A stretch of 64,000 nt of DNA, from contig NZ_JAABNP010000024.1 in assembly GCF_009928485.1 (NCBI RefSeq), positions 17,661-81,660 on the forward strand, written 5' to 3'. The position numbers and the translations under genes were made by a program. Of this stretch, positions 8,684-17,649 are shown piece by piece; the stretch's first letter is position 1; each line of letters starts with the position of its first letter. This DNA is from Clostridium sp. C2-6-12. Lineage in GTDB: Bacteria; Bacillota; Clostridia; Clostridiales; Clostridiaceae. The notes under the pieces were generated by a model. That model made no database searches. It had not been told where the DNA came from and saw only the letters and a program-made list of their open reading frames with translations.

Positions 8684-9098
8684 TAGAGATAGAGTTTTAA
8701 AATTACTTAGAGATTTAAAAGAGTGGCAAAGTGATTTTATGGAATGTACAAAATCAGTTGAAAATTGCAATAATGATATAAAAAAGATTTTATACCATAG
8801 TATAAGAGCATATTTTTTAGATTTTCATATATTATGTGAGGATTATATTTCAATAAGTTTAAAAGATTTAAATAAATATAAGATAGATATATCAGCAATA
8901 GAGGGAATGGAAATAATCAAAGATTCCAATAAAATAAGTGATGAATTTTTTGAATTTTACAGTAAATCTAGAAGGTTAAGAAACAGGCTTGCCCATAGAT
9001 ATAAAATGCCAAGTGACGAAGAACTTCTTGTAAATTTAAAGAATAATTTTGAAGGTATAAGTGAATTGGAGCGATCAATTAAAGAACTAGTAAGGTAG
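8676..9098 (+). CDS. hepT: HepT-type HEPN ribonuclease toxin
   Basis: An all-helical HEPN protein of about 140 residues with the toxin signature RX4HXY: R102-NRLA-H107-R-Y109. In HepT this R and H are the ribonuclease site and the tyrosine is the residue AMPylated by MntA. I place the start at the TTG at 8676, 9 bases after AGAAAGG; a TTG at 8667 in frame is too close to that site. The gene order here is antitoxin first. The system would cut RNA if the short-lived antitoxin is lost, a stress or phage-defence role known for the family, not shown for this copy. Confidence 0.9.
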   Translation: MINRDRVLKLLRDLKEWQSDFMECTKSVENCNNDIKKILYHSIRAYFLDFHILCEDYISISLKDLNKYKIDISAIEGMEIIKDSNKISDEFFEFYSKSRRLRNRLAHRYKMPSDEELLVNLKNNFEGISELERSIKELVR

Positions 9099-9148
9099 TT
9101 GTTTTAAAGGTTAAAAGTTTTACGAAGTATTAGAAAGAGGTCAATATA

Positions 9149-9658
9149 ATGGAAAGAACAATAAGATTGTCTGGAATAGCATATGAAAGCTTGGTCAACG
9201 GACCAGGAATGAGAAGAGTATTTTTTTCTCAGGGGTGTAAGCATAAGTGTAAAGGCTGTTTTAATCCAGATACCCATGAATTTAATGGGGGAGAAGAAAG
9301 AGACATGGATGAATTAATAAAGGATACCTTAAGTAATCCAATATTAAGAGGGATCACATTTAGTGGAGGAGACCCATGGGAACAAGCTGATAAATTTGCT
9401 TATATGGCAAAAGCCTTTAAGGAGAATGGACTAGATATTTGGAGCTATACAGGGTATACCTTTGAATATATTATAGAAAATAAGGCTGAAAGGTTAGGTT
9501 GGAATGACTTATTAAATAATATAGATGTTCTAGTGGATGGGAAATTTGAAGAAGATAAAATGCAGGATGGACTTAAATTTAAGGGATCAACTAATCAAAG
9601 AATAATAGATGTAAAAGAGAGCTTAAGACTAAATAAAATTATTATAATGGATTTATAA
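9149..9658 (+). CDS. nrdG: Anaerobic ribonucleotide reductase activating protein
   Basis: A 169-residue radical-SAM enzyme with the 4Fe-4S cysteines C30-x3-C34-x2-C37 and the SAM-binding FSGGDPWE motif. It abstracts hydrogen from the NrdD glycine (Gly672 of the enzyme encoded at 2463-4571), switching the reductase on. Length is typical for NrdG. The start ATG follows AGAGG. It lies 4.6 kb from nrdD with unrelated genes between them, so co-regulation would need separate promoters. The aldose-epimerase-like gene follows 20 bases later and is probably co-transcribed. Confidence 0.94.
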   Translation: MERTIRLSGIAYESLVNGPGMRRVFFSQGCKHKCKGCFNPDTHEFNGGEERDMDELIKDTLSNPILRGITFSGGDPWEQADKFAYMAKAFKENGLDIWSYTGYTFEYIIENKAERLGWNDLLNNIDVLVDGKFEEDKMQDGLKFKGSTNQRIIDVKESLRLNKIIIMDL

Positions 9659-9678
9659 ATATGAGAGGGGAAAATAGT

Positions 9679-10554
9679 ATGATATATTCTTTAGAAAATT
9701 CAAGTATCAAAATTACAGCAAGTACACATGGGGGCGAAATACATTCTATAACAAGTAAAACTAATGAAACTGAATATTTATGGGATGGCAATCCAGAGTA
9801 CTGGAAGTATCACGCACCAATATTATTTCCTATAGTAGGTAAGGTTATAGATTCAAAATATAGAGTTAATGGGAAAAACTATGAGCTTCCACAACATGGT
9901 TTAGCAAGAACTTCAGAATTTTCGCTAGTTGAAAATAAGAATGATGAAATTACATTTGAATTAAGATATTCAGAGGATACACTAAAGGTATATCCATATA
10001 AGTTTTTATTAAAATCAAATTATAAATTAGAAGAAAACAGCGTAATTGTAGCATATACAGTAGAAAATATTGATGAGATGCCAATACATTTTTCAATTGG
10101 TTCCCATCCAGCTTTTTTATGTCCTATAGATAAAAGTGAAACTTTAAATGATTGTTATATTGAATTTAGTGAAGCTGAGAATAGCAAAAGAATTACACTT
10201 ACTAAAGAGGGATATTTATCAAGAGATAAAGAAAATTGTTTGGAGAATACAAATATACTTAATTTAAATAAAGAATTATTCAAGGATGATGCATTGGTAT
10301 TTAATGATTTGAAGTCAAAAAAAATGACAATTAAATCAAAGAACTCAAATAAAGCTTTAGAAGTAGATTTTACTGGATTTCCTTATATGGGAATATGGGC
10401 ACCAAAAGATGGAGCGCCATTTGTATGCATAGAACCATGGCATGGGCATGCTGATTATTATGATTTTAGTGGAGAGTTTTCAGATAAAGAAGGCGTAATT
10501 AAATTAGAATTAAATGAAAAGTTTAGTTGTACTTTCAAAGTAACTATTAAATAG
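9679..10554 (+). CDS. Aldose 1-epimerase family protein (LacX-like)
   Basis: About 291 residues with the beta-sandwich aldose-epimerase fold. GSHPAF near the middle and GFPYMGIWAP and CIEPWHG toward the end are conserved sugar-binding and catalytic segments of this family. It would interconvert alpha and beta anomers of a hexose or sugar phosphate; the substrate cannot be told. I start at the ATG at 9679, preceded by GAGGGGAA at 8 bases, rather than at an ATG 18 bases upstream that lies on the ribosome binding site. Close behind nrdG; no functional link is evident. Confidence 0.85.
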   Translation: MIYSLENSSIKITASTHGGEIHSITSKTNETEYLWDGNPEYWKYHAPILFPIVGKVIDSKYRVNGKNYELPQHGLARTSEFSLVENKNDEITFELRYSEDTLKVYPYKFLLKSNYKLEENSVIVAYTVENIDEMPIHFSIGSHPAFLCPIDKSETLNDCYIEFSEAENSKRITLTKEGYLSRDKENCLENTNILNLNKELFKDDALVFNDLKSKKMTIKSKNSNKALEVDFTGFPYMGIWAPKDGAPFVCIEPWHGHADYYDFSGEFSDKEGVIKLELNEKFSCTFKVTIK

Positions 10555-10907
10555 AGACAAAAAATTAGTTATTTGTAAAAGAAATAAAATATAATTCTAC
10601 AATGAATATGTATGGCAATATGTAATTTAGCTATACATATTTATTATTATGAAGATATTTTTATCATATTTGTTGATAATTTAGAAACAGCCATTATTAA
10701 TTCTGTTAATTTAAAATATATAGAAAGTTTATTGAGTGAGGGAAATAAATTCACAGATTTGAGTGTATTAAAAAAAATTATTCACATAATAGTATGTATA
10801 ACATAAAAAAATGTGGATAGATGCAATTGGATTGTGGATATTTTTTATCATTATAGAGAAAAAATATAAATGATAAGGATTTATATTGAAGGTTAGGTGA
10901 ATAAATT
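10555..10907. other. AT-rich intergenic stretch before the glycosylase gene
   Basis: About 350 bases. It holds an open frame (10612-10806), but that lacks a ribosome binding site and has random-looking composition, so I do not call it. No strong hairpin or known regulatory motif seen. Confidence 0.5.
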
Positions 10908-11519
10908 TTGATTATAAATAAGGAATTCTATAAACAAGGTGCATTAACATTAGCAAAAGAACTTCTTGGAAAAGTTGTTGTAAGGACTGTTGATAATGTA
11001 ATTTTAAAAGCTAAGATTGTTGAAACGGAAGCTTATATTGGGGATATAGATAAAGCTTCCCATGCTTATAATGGAAGAAGGACTGAAAGAACAGAACCTT
11101 TATTTAGAGAAGGTGGTATTGCTTATGTGTATTTTATTTATGGAAAATACTATTGTTTCAATGTTATAAGCGGCGTTGAAAATAAAGGAGAGGGAGTTTT
11201 AATAAGAGCTTTAGAGCCATTAAATGAATTTGATTATCTTGCTCAAAAAAGATTTAATGAAGATTATGATAATTTAACAGAGGCAAAGAAAAAGTCATTA
11301 ACAAATGGGCCTTCAAAATTATGTATTGCATATTCAATAGATAAATCTGAAAATTATATGAAATTATATGAAAACGGAGATTTTTATATAGAAGATGGGA
11401 AGAAGGAAGGCTTTGAAATAGTTGAAACGACTAGGATAGGGATTGATTATGCAGAAGAAGCAATATATTTTCCTTGGAGATTTTATATAAAAGGAAATAA
11501 GTATATTTCTAAAAAATAG
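10908..11519 (+). CDS. mpg: DNA-3-methyladenine glycosylase, AAG/Mpg type
   Basis: This 203-residue protein has the AAG fold signatures: [10 protein letters not shown] (catalytic glutamate), [34 protein letters not shown] and NGPSKLCIA. It removes alkylated purines from DNA, starting base excision repair. The start is TTG at 10908 after AGGTGA at 7 bases. Single gene, with its own upstream region and a long inverted repeat after its stop that it shares with the convergent HD-GYP gene. Confidence 0.93.
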   Translation: MIINKEFYKQGALTLAKELLGKVVVRTVDNVILKAKIVETEAYIGDIDKASHAYNGRRTERTEPLFREGGIAYVYFIYGKYYCFNVISGVENKGEGVLIRALEPLNEFDYLAQKRFNEDYDNLTEAKKKSLTNGPSKLCIAYSIDKSENYMKLYENGDFYIEDGKKEGFEIVETTRIGIDYAEEAIYFPWRFYIKGNKYISKK

Positions 11520-11537
11520 AGGTTTTAAGTCATAAAT

Positions 11538-11580
11538 AACTGCCTAAAAATGCTGAGTTTATACACATTTTTAGGCAGTT
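11538..11580. terminator. Bidirectional terminator between mpg and the HD-GYP gene
   Basis: A perfect 15-bp stem AACTGCCTAAAAATG / CATTTTTAGGCAGTT with a 13-base loop lies between two convergent genes. The T tracts after it are short, so efficiency is uncertain. Confidence 0.75.
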
Positions 11581-11617
11581 TATAATATATAATACATATA
11601 ATCTTATTTAAATATTT

Positions 11618-12703
11618 TTATATTTCGTATCTTATGTTTTTTATGGTTATTGAAATCTCATCTATTAAATTAATTTCTTGATTAATAGAATTTGGATTAG
11701 AGCTTTTAATAATTTTTACAATTGGTCTTAAAGGAAAGCTTGGCAAAGTCTCTTGTATAACACCAATATCACCATTGCTTAAGTCAACCAAAGTACCTTT
11801 AGAAAATGGAATAACTACTTTACAAAAAGTATTAACAATATCATAATCAAACATTGTACCTGCATTAGCTATTAAGTATTCTAAAACATCACTTGGGAAC
11901 AAGGGTTTTTGGTTTGGTCTTCCAGCAGACAAAACATCGTATGCGTCAGCAATACTTACAATTTTGCTTAAAAGACTTATTTCTTCATTGACCAATTTAT
12001 TAGGATATCCTAAACCATCAGGGCGTTCGTGATGTTGTAAGACTACCATTTTAGTGTGAGCACTTAAATTATATGTGTCAGATAAATATTTATAACCGAG
12101 AGCTGAATGCTTTTCAAGCATTGAAATTTCTTCTGGTGTAAAAGCATCAGTTTTCATTAGTATCTCTTTTGGAACAAAGACCTTTCCTACATCATGAAGT
12201 AAGGCACCAGTGCAAAGATATTGTAATTGCCTTTTTGGAAGTTTTAAAGCAATACCAAGAACAAGTGAGGTTACAGCAACGTTTACTGAGTGAGAATAAA
12301 GATAGTTATTCATTGTTCTTATATCTACTAATGAAAGTAATACACTTTTATTACTCAATACATTTTCAATTAAGTTATTAGCCATATTTTCTATATTATT
12401 AAAATACACAGATTCCTTTTTTGAAAATTTATCTGCTACAGTGATTCTGTTTAAGTTTGAGAATGCTTCTTTTATTGTGGATATTGCTTTTTGTCTTAAT
12501 TCAGGTTTGATGGTATCCTCAATTTCTTCTGAACTATATTCATCAATTATATATATTGATGAAATGTGCATATTTTTAATTTTTTGAATAATTCCTTTAG
12601 TTAAAGTCAATCCAGATCTTACTAAGACTCTTTCATCAGTATCGTAGAGTGTTTTGCCAATAACTGAATTTGGTTTCACACATTCAATTGGAACTAATCT
12701 CAT
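11618..12703 (-). CDS. HD-GYP domain protein, probable cyclic-di-GMP phosphodiesterase
   Basis: About 361 residues. An N-terminal region of some 130 residues without a recognised sensor domain precedes an HD-GYP domain: HSVNVA, LLHDVGKVFVPKEI (HD pair) and HHERPDGLGYP (the GYP loop). HD-GYP proteins hydrolyse cyclic-di-GMP, tuning motility, biofilm and sporulation. No membrane segment or receiver domain is visible, so the input signal is unknown. I use the ATG at 12703, which has GGGAGAAG upstream; the ATG 21 bases earlier lies before that site. Confidence 0.88.
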   Translation of the reverse strand: MRLVPIECVKPNSVIGKTLYDTDERVLVRSGLTLTKGIIQKIKNMHISSIYIIDEYSSEEIEDTIKPELRQKAISTIKEAFSNLNRITVADKFSKKESVYFNNIENMANNLIENVLSNKSVLLSLVDIRTMNNYLYSHSVNVAVTSLVLGIALKLPKRQLQYLCTGALLHDVGKVFVPKEILMKTDAFTPEEISMLEKHSALGYKYLSDTYNLSAHTKMVVLQHHERPDGLGYPNKLVNEEISLLSKIVSIADAYDVLSAGRPNQKPLFPSDVLEYLIANAGTMFDYDIVNTFCKVVIPFSKGTLVDLSNGDIGVIQETLPSFPLRPIVKIIKSSNPNSINQEINLIDEISITIKNIRYEI

Positions 12704-13077
12704 AAATATCTTCTCCCTAAACATTTGTTATTTTAAATTTAGTCTGTAACATTTTTTTTATTAAATATAATATTAGTATATCAATAAATATGGAGTTTTT
12801 GTAGTATTATAGGGAAAAAATATAACATTAGCAGTATTCGAATTACAAAAGTAGAACTAAAATGTTATATAATGGAGAATAATTAAACAATATAGTTTTG
12901 TCTATGGTAGTAGTAACTTAAATGAACGTTTGGAATTTAAATATAAGATGATTTTATTAAAAATTTATATATTATTTTTAACTTTTTACATTTATATGAT
13001 GATAATTTTATTACTTCGCAATTAAAGTGTGGTATAATGGTAGGGATTAAAAAAATTATTAAAGGGGGCTTTTTTTA
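12704..13077. other. Divergent promoter region between the HD-GYP gene and serC
   Basis: About 370 bases with no gene. TATAAT at about 13032-13037 is a probable -10 box for serC but its -35 is weak. I searched for a serine T-box leader and found no terminator/antiterminator core. AAAGGGGGCT just before 13078 is the serC ribosome binding site. Confidence 0.5.
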
Positions 13078-14160
13078 ATGTCAAGAGTTTATAATTTTTC
13101 TGCAGGACCAGCTGTATTACCAGAGGAGGTTCTTAAAGAAGCAGCAGAAGAAATGTTAGATTACCAAGGTACTGGAATGTCAGTTATGGAGATGAGTCAT
13201 CGTTCGAAAGCGTTCGAAGGAATTATCCAAGGGGCTGAAAAAACATTAAGAGAATTAATGAACATTCCAGATAACTACAAAGTGTTATTCCTTCAAGGTG
13301 GGGCGTCACAACAATTTGCAATGATTCCAATGAATTTAATGAAAAATAAGGTTGCTGATCATATTGTTACAGGGCAATGGGCTAAAAAAGCAGCTTCAGA
13401 AGCAAAAATATTTGGTAAAGTTAATATTTTAGCTTCATCAGAAGATAAAACTTTTTCATATATTCCAGATATGAAAAATATTAAGGTTAGTGATGATGCT
13501 GACTATGTGTACATATGTCACAACAACACAATCTATGGAACTAGATTTACTGAGTTACCAGAAACAGGGGACAAGATATTAGTTGCTGATATGTCATCAG
13601 ATTTCTTATCAGAACCAGTAGATGTAACTAAATATGGATTAATTTTTGCTGGAGTTCAAAAGAATGCAGGACCAGCAGGTGTTGTAGTAGTAATAATTCG
13701 TGAAGATTTAATAACAGATGAAGTATTGCCGGGTACTCCAACTATGTTAAAATATAAAATTCATGCAGATAATGATTCATTATATAATACACCACCAGCG
13801 TATGGAATTTATATCTGTGGAAAAGTATTTGATTGGATTAAAAATAAAGGTGGCTTAGAAGCTATGAAGAAGCTTAATGAAGAAAAGGCTGCTATATTAT
13901 ATGATTACTTAGATTCAAGTAGCATGTTCAAGGGAACAGTTGTAAAGAAAGATCGTTCATTAATGAATGTACCTTTTGTAACTGGTAATGATGAATTAGA
14001 TGCTAAGTTCGTAAAAGAAGCTAAAGTAGCTGGTTTTGAAAATATCAAGGGACATAGATCTGTTGGTGGTATGAGAGCTAGTATCTACAATGCTATGCCA
14101 ATGGACGGTGTTAAAGCTTTAGTTGAATTTATGAAGAAATTTGAAGAAGAAAATAAATAA
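13078..14160 (+). CDS. serC: Phosphoserine aminotransferase
   Basis: A 360-residue PLP enzyme of aminotransferase class V that makes 3-phosphoserine from 3-phosphohydroxypyruvate with glutamate. N-terminal YNFSAGPAVLPEEV, the GGASQQFAM turn and the PLP lysine K195 in GVQKNAGPAG are diagnostic. Length matches the family. serA does not follow; instead two hairpins and then the left end of the integrated element come next, so any ancestral downstream neighbour was the convergent asnS, now 27 kb away. Confidence 0.96.
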   Translation: MSRVYNFSAGPAVLPEEVLKEAAEEMLDYQGTGMSVMEMSHRSKAFEGIIQGAEKTLRELMNIPDNYKVLFLQGGASQQFAMIPMNLMKNKVADHIVTGQWAKKAASEAKIFGKVNILASSEDKTFSYIPDMKNIKVSDDADYVYICHNNTIYGTRFTELPETGDKILVADMSSDFLSEPVDVTKYGLIFAGVQKNAGPAGVVVVIIREDLITDEVLPGTPTMLKYKIHADNDSLYNTPPAYGIYICGKVFDWIKNKGGLEAMKKLNEEKAAILYDYLDSSSMFKGTVVKKDRSLMNVPFVTGNDELDAKFVKEAKVAGFENIKGHRSVGGMRASIYNAMPMDGVKALVEFMKKFEEENK

Positions 14161-14185
14161 TAAGGATTTATTCTATTAAGCGGAC

Positions 14186-14225
14186 AAGGATAGAAAGTAT
14201 TTGAAACTTTCTATCCTTATTTTTG
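14186..14225 (+). terminator. Rho-independent terminator after serC
   Basis: A 13-bp stem AAGGATAGAAAGT / ACTTTCTATCCTT, short loop, followed by ATTTTTG. Strong and close to the serC stop. Confidence 0.93.
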
Positions 14226-14233
14226 TAAGTAAT

Positions 14234-14276
14234 AAGAGCCGTAAACTTATTAATTAGTAAGTTTACGGCTCTTTTA
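14234..14276. terminator. Second hairpin, probably the original asnS terminator
   Basis: A 16-bp stem AAGAGCCGTAAACTTA / TAAGTTTACGGCTCTT with T runs on both strands. Before the element inserted, asnS (minus strand) would have ended right here, 13 bases from this hairpin, so I infer it is the asnS terminator now cut off from asnS by the element. Confidence 0.85.
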
Positions 14277-14288
14277 TGTTCAATAATA

Positions 14289-14319
14289 TTAAAATTCTGA
14301 TGTTCCAGGAGTTCTTGGA
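14289..14319. repeat. attL: left copy of the 31-bp attachment repeat
   Basis: Identical over 31 bases to 41318-41348; contains GATGTTCCAGGAGTTCTTGG, the complement of the asnS codons for the last residues. Flanking bases differ at once on both sides, which marks the repeat ends. Confidence 0.95.
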
Positions 14320-14698
14320 CTTGAATTTTAGTGTATTTTATAGCCTCTTCGGAGGCTTTATTTTATGCGGTTTTAAGATTTGTTGATTTTATTTCATAAT
14401 GTAATATCATAAAAAAAATTAACTGTGTTGTGTTATGGTTGTGTTATTTTTATAAGGTATGTATTTGCGGAATGTTAGATTAAGTTAATTTTTTATATAG
14501 TATATATTAGATAATAAGTAATTTCAAGAAAATTATTTATTAAGCATTTTATATGGATAAAACTAATGTGTAGATATAAAAATATACTTAAATATACTTT
14601 AAGGTGTTAAAATGTGTTAAAATATATTAATAAGGATAAAAAGGTTTAAAAACATGTAATATTGATAATAATTATATAGTAAGGAAGTGATTGATAAG
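14320..14698. other. Left-end non-coding region of the element
   Basis: About 380 bases with no gene between attL and the first cargo gene. It holds the arm-type repeats at 14427-14446, a near repeat GTGTTAAAAT (twice at about 14603-14622), and the promoter of the cargo operon, which I cannot place with confidence. AAGGAAGTGAT at 14681-14691 is the ribosome binding site of the ATPase gene. Confidence 0.55.
14427..14446. repeat. Putative integrase arm-type sites, left end
   Basis: GTTGTGTTA occurs twice with an 11-base period. The same pair with the same period occurs at 41228-41247 by the right end. Paired short repeats near both att cores are what tyrosine integrases bind with their N-terminal domain. 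Confidence 0.6.
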
Positions 14699-15889
14699 AT
14701 GAGTAAGTTGTTAGCAGAGCAGATATTTAAGCCAGGTTCTTTTCCAGAATATACTTATGTATCAAGGGAATCTTTAGATATAGGAATTAATTATGAAGTA
14801 AGACTAAAGCAGGCTTTAAAAATATCAGGATGTCTGACTTCAATAATTGGCCCATCAAAGATGGGGAAAACTGTATTGTGTGAAAAAGTAATTGATTTAG
14901 ATAATTTAGTTGAAGTGTCTGGAGTTGACTTTAAGTTAAATAACGATTTTTGGACATTTATAGGTACTAAAGCAGGTTTACCAATGAGTGGAGAATTTAT
15001 TGAAGGAAAAACAGTTAAAGATAATATAAGTGATGATCTACATTATAAGAAAGATAAATTTGTATTAACTAAAGATAGAGTTATAGATTATTTTAAAGAA
15101 AATGGAAAAGTATTAGTGCTTGATGATTTTCATTATGCACCAGAAGATATTCAATTGCATATTGCTCAACAATTAAAAGATGCGATAAGAAAAGAATTTA
15201 AAGCAATAGTTGTATCGCTGCCACACAGAGCAGATGATGCAATAAGGAAAAATGCTGATTTAACAGGTAGATTAAGTTTGATTAATATAGAAAATTGGAA
15301 AAATGATGAGTTGGAGCAAATTGCTAAAAAGGGATTTGAAAAACTTGATATTAAAATAGATGACGAGTTGGTAAAAAATATAGCAATAGAAAGTTTAACA
15401 TCGCCACAATTAATGCAATATATATGCTTAAGTATTTGTACACTATTAGATACTGATAATTCAAAAATAACTCAAATACCTAAAGAAGTTTTAGAAAGAG
15501 CGTATAAATTTACTACAGTAAACTTCGAGTATTCAGATGTTTTAAAGACTTTACTGTTAGGGCCTAATCCTAGAGGAAACAAAAGGAAAATTTATAAAAC
15601 TGAATCAGGTAAGGAATTAGACATATATGGATTGATTGTTGAAGCTGTTTCAATTAATCCACCGTCGATGGGCTTAGATATAGATGAAATGAAATACAGA
15701 ATAGATAAATTAATTATAAATGAAGATAAAAAGCCAGATAAGCAGCAAATTAGAGATTCATTAAACAAGCTACAATCAATTATTGATGAAAAAGAAAATA
15801 TATATAAGGTTTTTGAGTGGAAAGATAGCATGTTGTATATATTAGATCCATTATTCTTATTCTATTTAAGATGGGGGAATCACAAATAA
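14699..15889 (+). CDS. AAA/STAND-like ATPase of a candidate defence operon
   Basis: About 396 residues. The N-terminus has FPEYTYVSRE, then Walker A GPSKMGKT (residues 51-58) and Walker B VLVLDD (138-143) with an FHY sensor-like follow-up. The last third looks like a winged-helix region ending in the aromatic DPLFLFYLRW. This build resembles ORC/STAND-type ATPases seen in bacterial conflict systems, where the ATPase senses infection and partner nucleases act. I start at the ATG at 14699 because AAGGAAGTGAT, nearly perfect to the ribosome, ends 7 bases before it. The nuclease gene begins 1 base after its stop. First gene inside the element, next to attL. Confidence 0.8.
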   Translation: MSKLLAEQIFKPGSFPEYTYVSRESLDIGINYEVRLKQALKISGCLTSIIGPSKMGKTVLCEKVIDLDNLVEVSGVDFKLNNDFWTFIGTKAGLPMSGEFIEGKTVKDNISDDLHYKKDKFVLTKDRVIDYFKENGKVLVLDDFHYAPEDIQLHIAQQLKDAIRKEFKAIVVSLPHRADDAIRKNADLTGRLSLINIENWKNDELEQIAKKGFEKLDIKIDDELVKNIAIESLTSPQLMQYICLSICTLLDTDNSKITQIPKEVLERAYKFTTVNFEYSDVLKTLLLGPNPRGNKRKIYKTESGKELDIYGLIVEAVSINPPSMGLDIDEMKYRIDKLIINEDKKPDKQQIRDSLNKLQSIIDEKENIYKVFEWKDSMLYILDPLFLFYLRWGNHK

Positions 15890-15890
15890 G

Positions 15891-16697
15891 ATGCAAGGTA
15901 ATTATAGTTTAAAAGCTGACAAAGTAACATGTGAAAGAATAATAAAAGAGCAAATATATATATTAAATAACTTACAGGATATAAATGAAATTAAAAATGC
16001 TTTTAAGCAAATTAATGTAAATATGCGAGAAGTGTTAGATTCAAATGAAGTATTAGCAAAAATAAAATCGAAAGAGATATATGTAGAAAATGAGTATTCT
16101 AAGATTAAAACTAAGGAAAGTATAATTAAGGCAAAGGAAAAATTAATAGAATACTTGGAAGAGCTTATAGTGGAAATAAATAATATTTCAAGTACCTTAA
16201 ATGATGAAATTTCACAAGAAGTTGCAATTATTATAATAAAGAGAATATTAAATAACTTTTATGCCCATATTGAAACTATGTATGAGCAGCAACCGCATGG
16301 AAAGGCTGGTATAACTAAAGAAAAGTTAGATAATATAAAAATAATTAATGAGTATGATGTGCAGAGAATATTATATTCTCTAATAAAACCTGTTTTTCCA
16401 GAAGCAAGAGTTGAAGTGTCAAATGATACAGGATTTTCAACAGTGAGATATGATATTTTTATTGAAAAATATTCTATAATTATTGAGGTGAAATGCACAA
16501 GAGCAAGTATGACAGAGCGAAGTTTAACAGAGGAAATTGGGTCGGACATATATCATTATAAGTATAACAATATATTTTTCTTTATATATGATAAAGAAAA
16601 AATTATTAAAAATAAAACGGCGTTTGGGAATGCTTATAACAAGAAGTTTGAAGAAAAAAATGTAAATACAATTATTATTCAGACAGTTAATTTATAA
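15891..16697 (+). CDS. PD-(D/E)XK nuclease, DpnII/MboI-like, with helical N-terminus
   Basis: A 268-residue protein. The first 130 residues are mostly helical and charged, probably coiled-coil. The C-terminal domain has YDIFIEKYSIIIEVK with D188, E199 and K201, the D-(x10)-ExK catalytic set, followed by TERSLTEEIGSDIYHYK and an FFIYDKE strand. From memory this matches the restriction-endonuclease-like domain named after DpnII/MboI that often sits in defence proteins. Target and cofactor are unknown; DNA cleavage is inferred. Tightly packed behind the ATPase gene, so the two probably act together. Confidence 0.75.
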   Translation: MQGNYSLKADKVTCERIIKEQIYILNNLQDINEIKNAFKQINVNMREVLDSNEVLAKIKSKEIYVENEYSKIKTKESIIKAKEKLIEYLEELIVEINNISSTLNDEISQEVAIIIIKRILNNFYAHIETMYEQQPHGKAGITKEKLDNIKIINEYDVQRILYSLIKPVFPEARVEVSNDTGFSTVRYDIFIEKYSIIIEVKCTRASMTERSLTEEIGSDIYHYKYNNIFFFIYDKEKIIKNKTAFGNAYNKKFEEKNVNTIIIQTVNL

Positions 16698-16728
16698 TTT
16701 ATTAGTTTAATAGGAGTGATATTGATAT

Positions 16729-17640
16729 ATGGATTATGGCAAATATAGTATAATGCATGAAGATATAGAAATATTTGCAAAAAATTTACTTAGTGGTAGA
16801 AAGTATAGACATAATATTGAAACTTACAGAAGAGAAATAATTGAAATGGCAATTTCAAAATTTCCAAGAAAAAGTGAACAAATTGATTATATAATTAGAA
16901 AAACTACCGATGAAATTTCAACTAAACTACAAAAATATAACAGAAAGTTCTTAATACTATCAATTATGATGGTTAAGGAACTAGCATACAATTATGAAAA
17001 AGATTTAACGTGTAGGCATGAAATACAAAGTTTAACAAATTTTTTGCTAATAGTTATTTCAAACAATTATGATGAATTTTTTGAAGAATTTGTACATATT
17101 GAATTTGATGAAGATGTGTCAAAAAATATAGGCGAAATTATAGAACTAGCTTATTTAGTAATTTATTCAGCTGTTAATAAAGATCATTTATTTGATTGCA
17201 TTGATAACTATACTATTTTGGAAATTACAAAAAATACATTATATCCAATTAGCTGGGAAGAGTTTTTTGATAATGATTATGAAAAAATGAATGGAAAGAA
17301 AAAGCCAGAAGAATATGTAATAAAAAATATAGCTTTACACAAATATATAGATGATAAAAGGATATCCATGAATTATATAAAAAATGAGTTAAACAGTATG
17401 TTTAAGCAAGAATATGGTTTTAATATTACATCTATAGAAAGTTTACAGAGGTATCAAAACAGAAAAAGAGACTATCCATTAATTGTAATAAATAATAAAA
17501 GAAATGATTTACGGAAATATTTTAATATAGATTATGGTGAAAAAATTTTTGAAATTTTAAATTGTAATATAAAGGGGAAAAATGCATATCAAAAAAATAT
17601 ATTAAATTATATGGAGTTAAAGCCTGTTTTTATAGATTAG
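16729..17640 (+). CDS. Unknown protein of the candidate defence operon, ends at an in-frame TAG
   Basis: 303 residues, not recognised. Mostly helical and charged, no signal peptide or membrane segment; HIEFDEDVSKNIGEIIELAYLVIYSAVN is the most hydrophobic part. It starts at ATG after AGGAGTGAT, 31 bases after the nuclease gene. The reading frame continues in phase beyond the TAG at 17638-17640 without any other stop to 18285. So this may be the N-terminal part of one protein of about 518 residues broken by a single nonsense codon, or a separate gene followed closely by another. I cannot decide from one sequence. Confidence 0.6.
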   Translation: MDYGKYSIMHEDIEIFAKNLLSGRKYRHNIETYRREIIEMAISKFPRKSEQIDYIIRKTTDEISTKLQKYNRKFLILSIMMVKELAYNYEKDLTCRHEIQSLTNFLLIVISNNYDEFFEEFVHIEFDEDVSKNIGEIIELAYLVIYSAVNKDHLFDCIDNYTILEITKNTLYPISWEEFFDNDYEKMNGKKKPEEYVIKNIALHKYIDDKRISMNYIKNELNSMFKQEYGFNITSIESLQRYQNRKRDYPLIVINNKRNDLRKYFNIDYGEKIFEILNCNIKGKNAYQKNILNYMELKPVFID

Positions 17641-17649
17641 GGGGAAATT

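Noticed and set aside
10612..10806. 64-codon open frame between the aldose-epimerase gene and mpg
   Set aside because: No ribosome binding site, low-complexity hydrophobic composition and no family resemblance; likely chance in AT-rich DNA.
12704..13077. Serine T-box leader before serC
   Set aside because: No TGGNACC-like core and no terminator/antiterminator pair seen.
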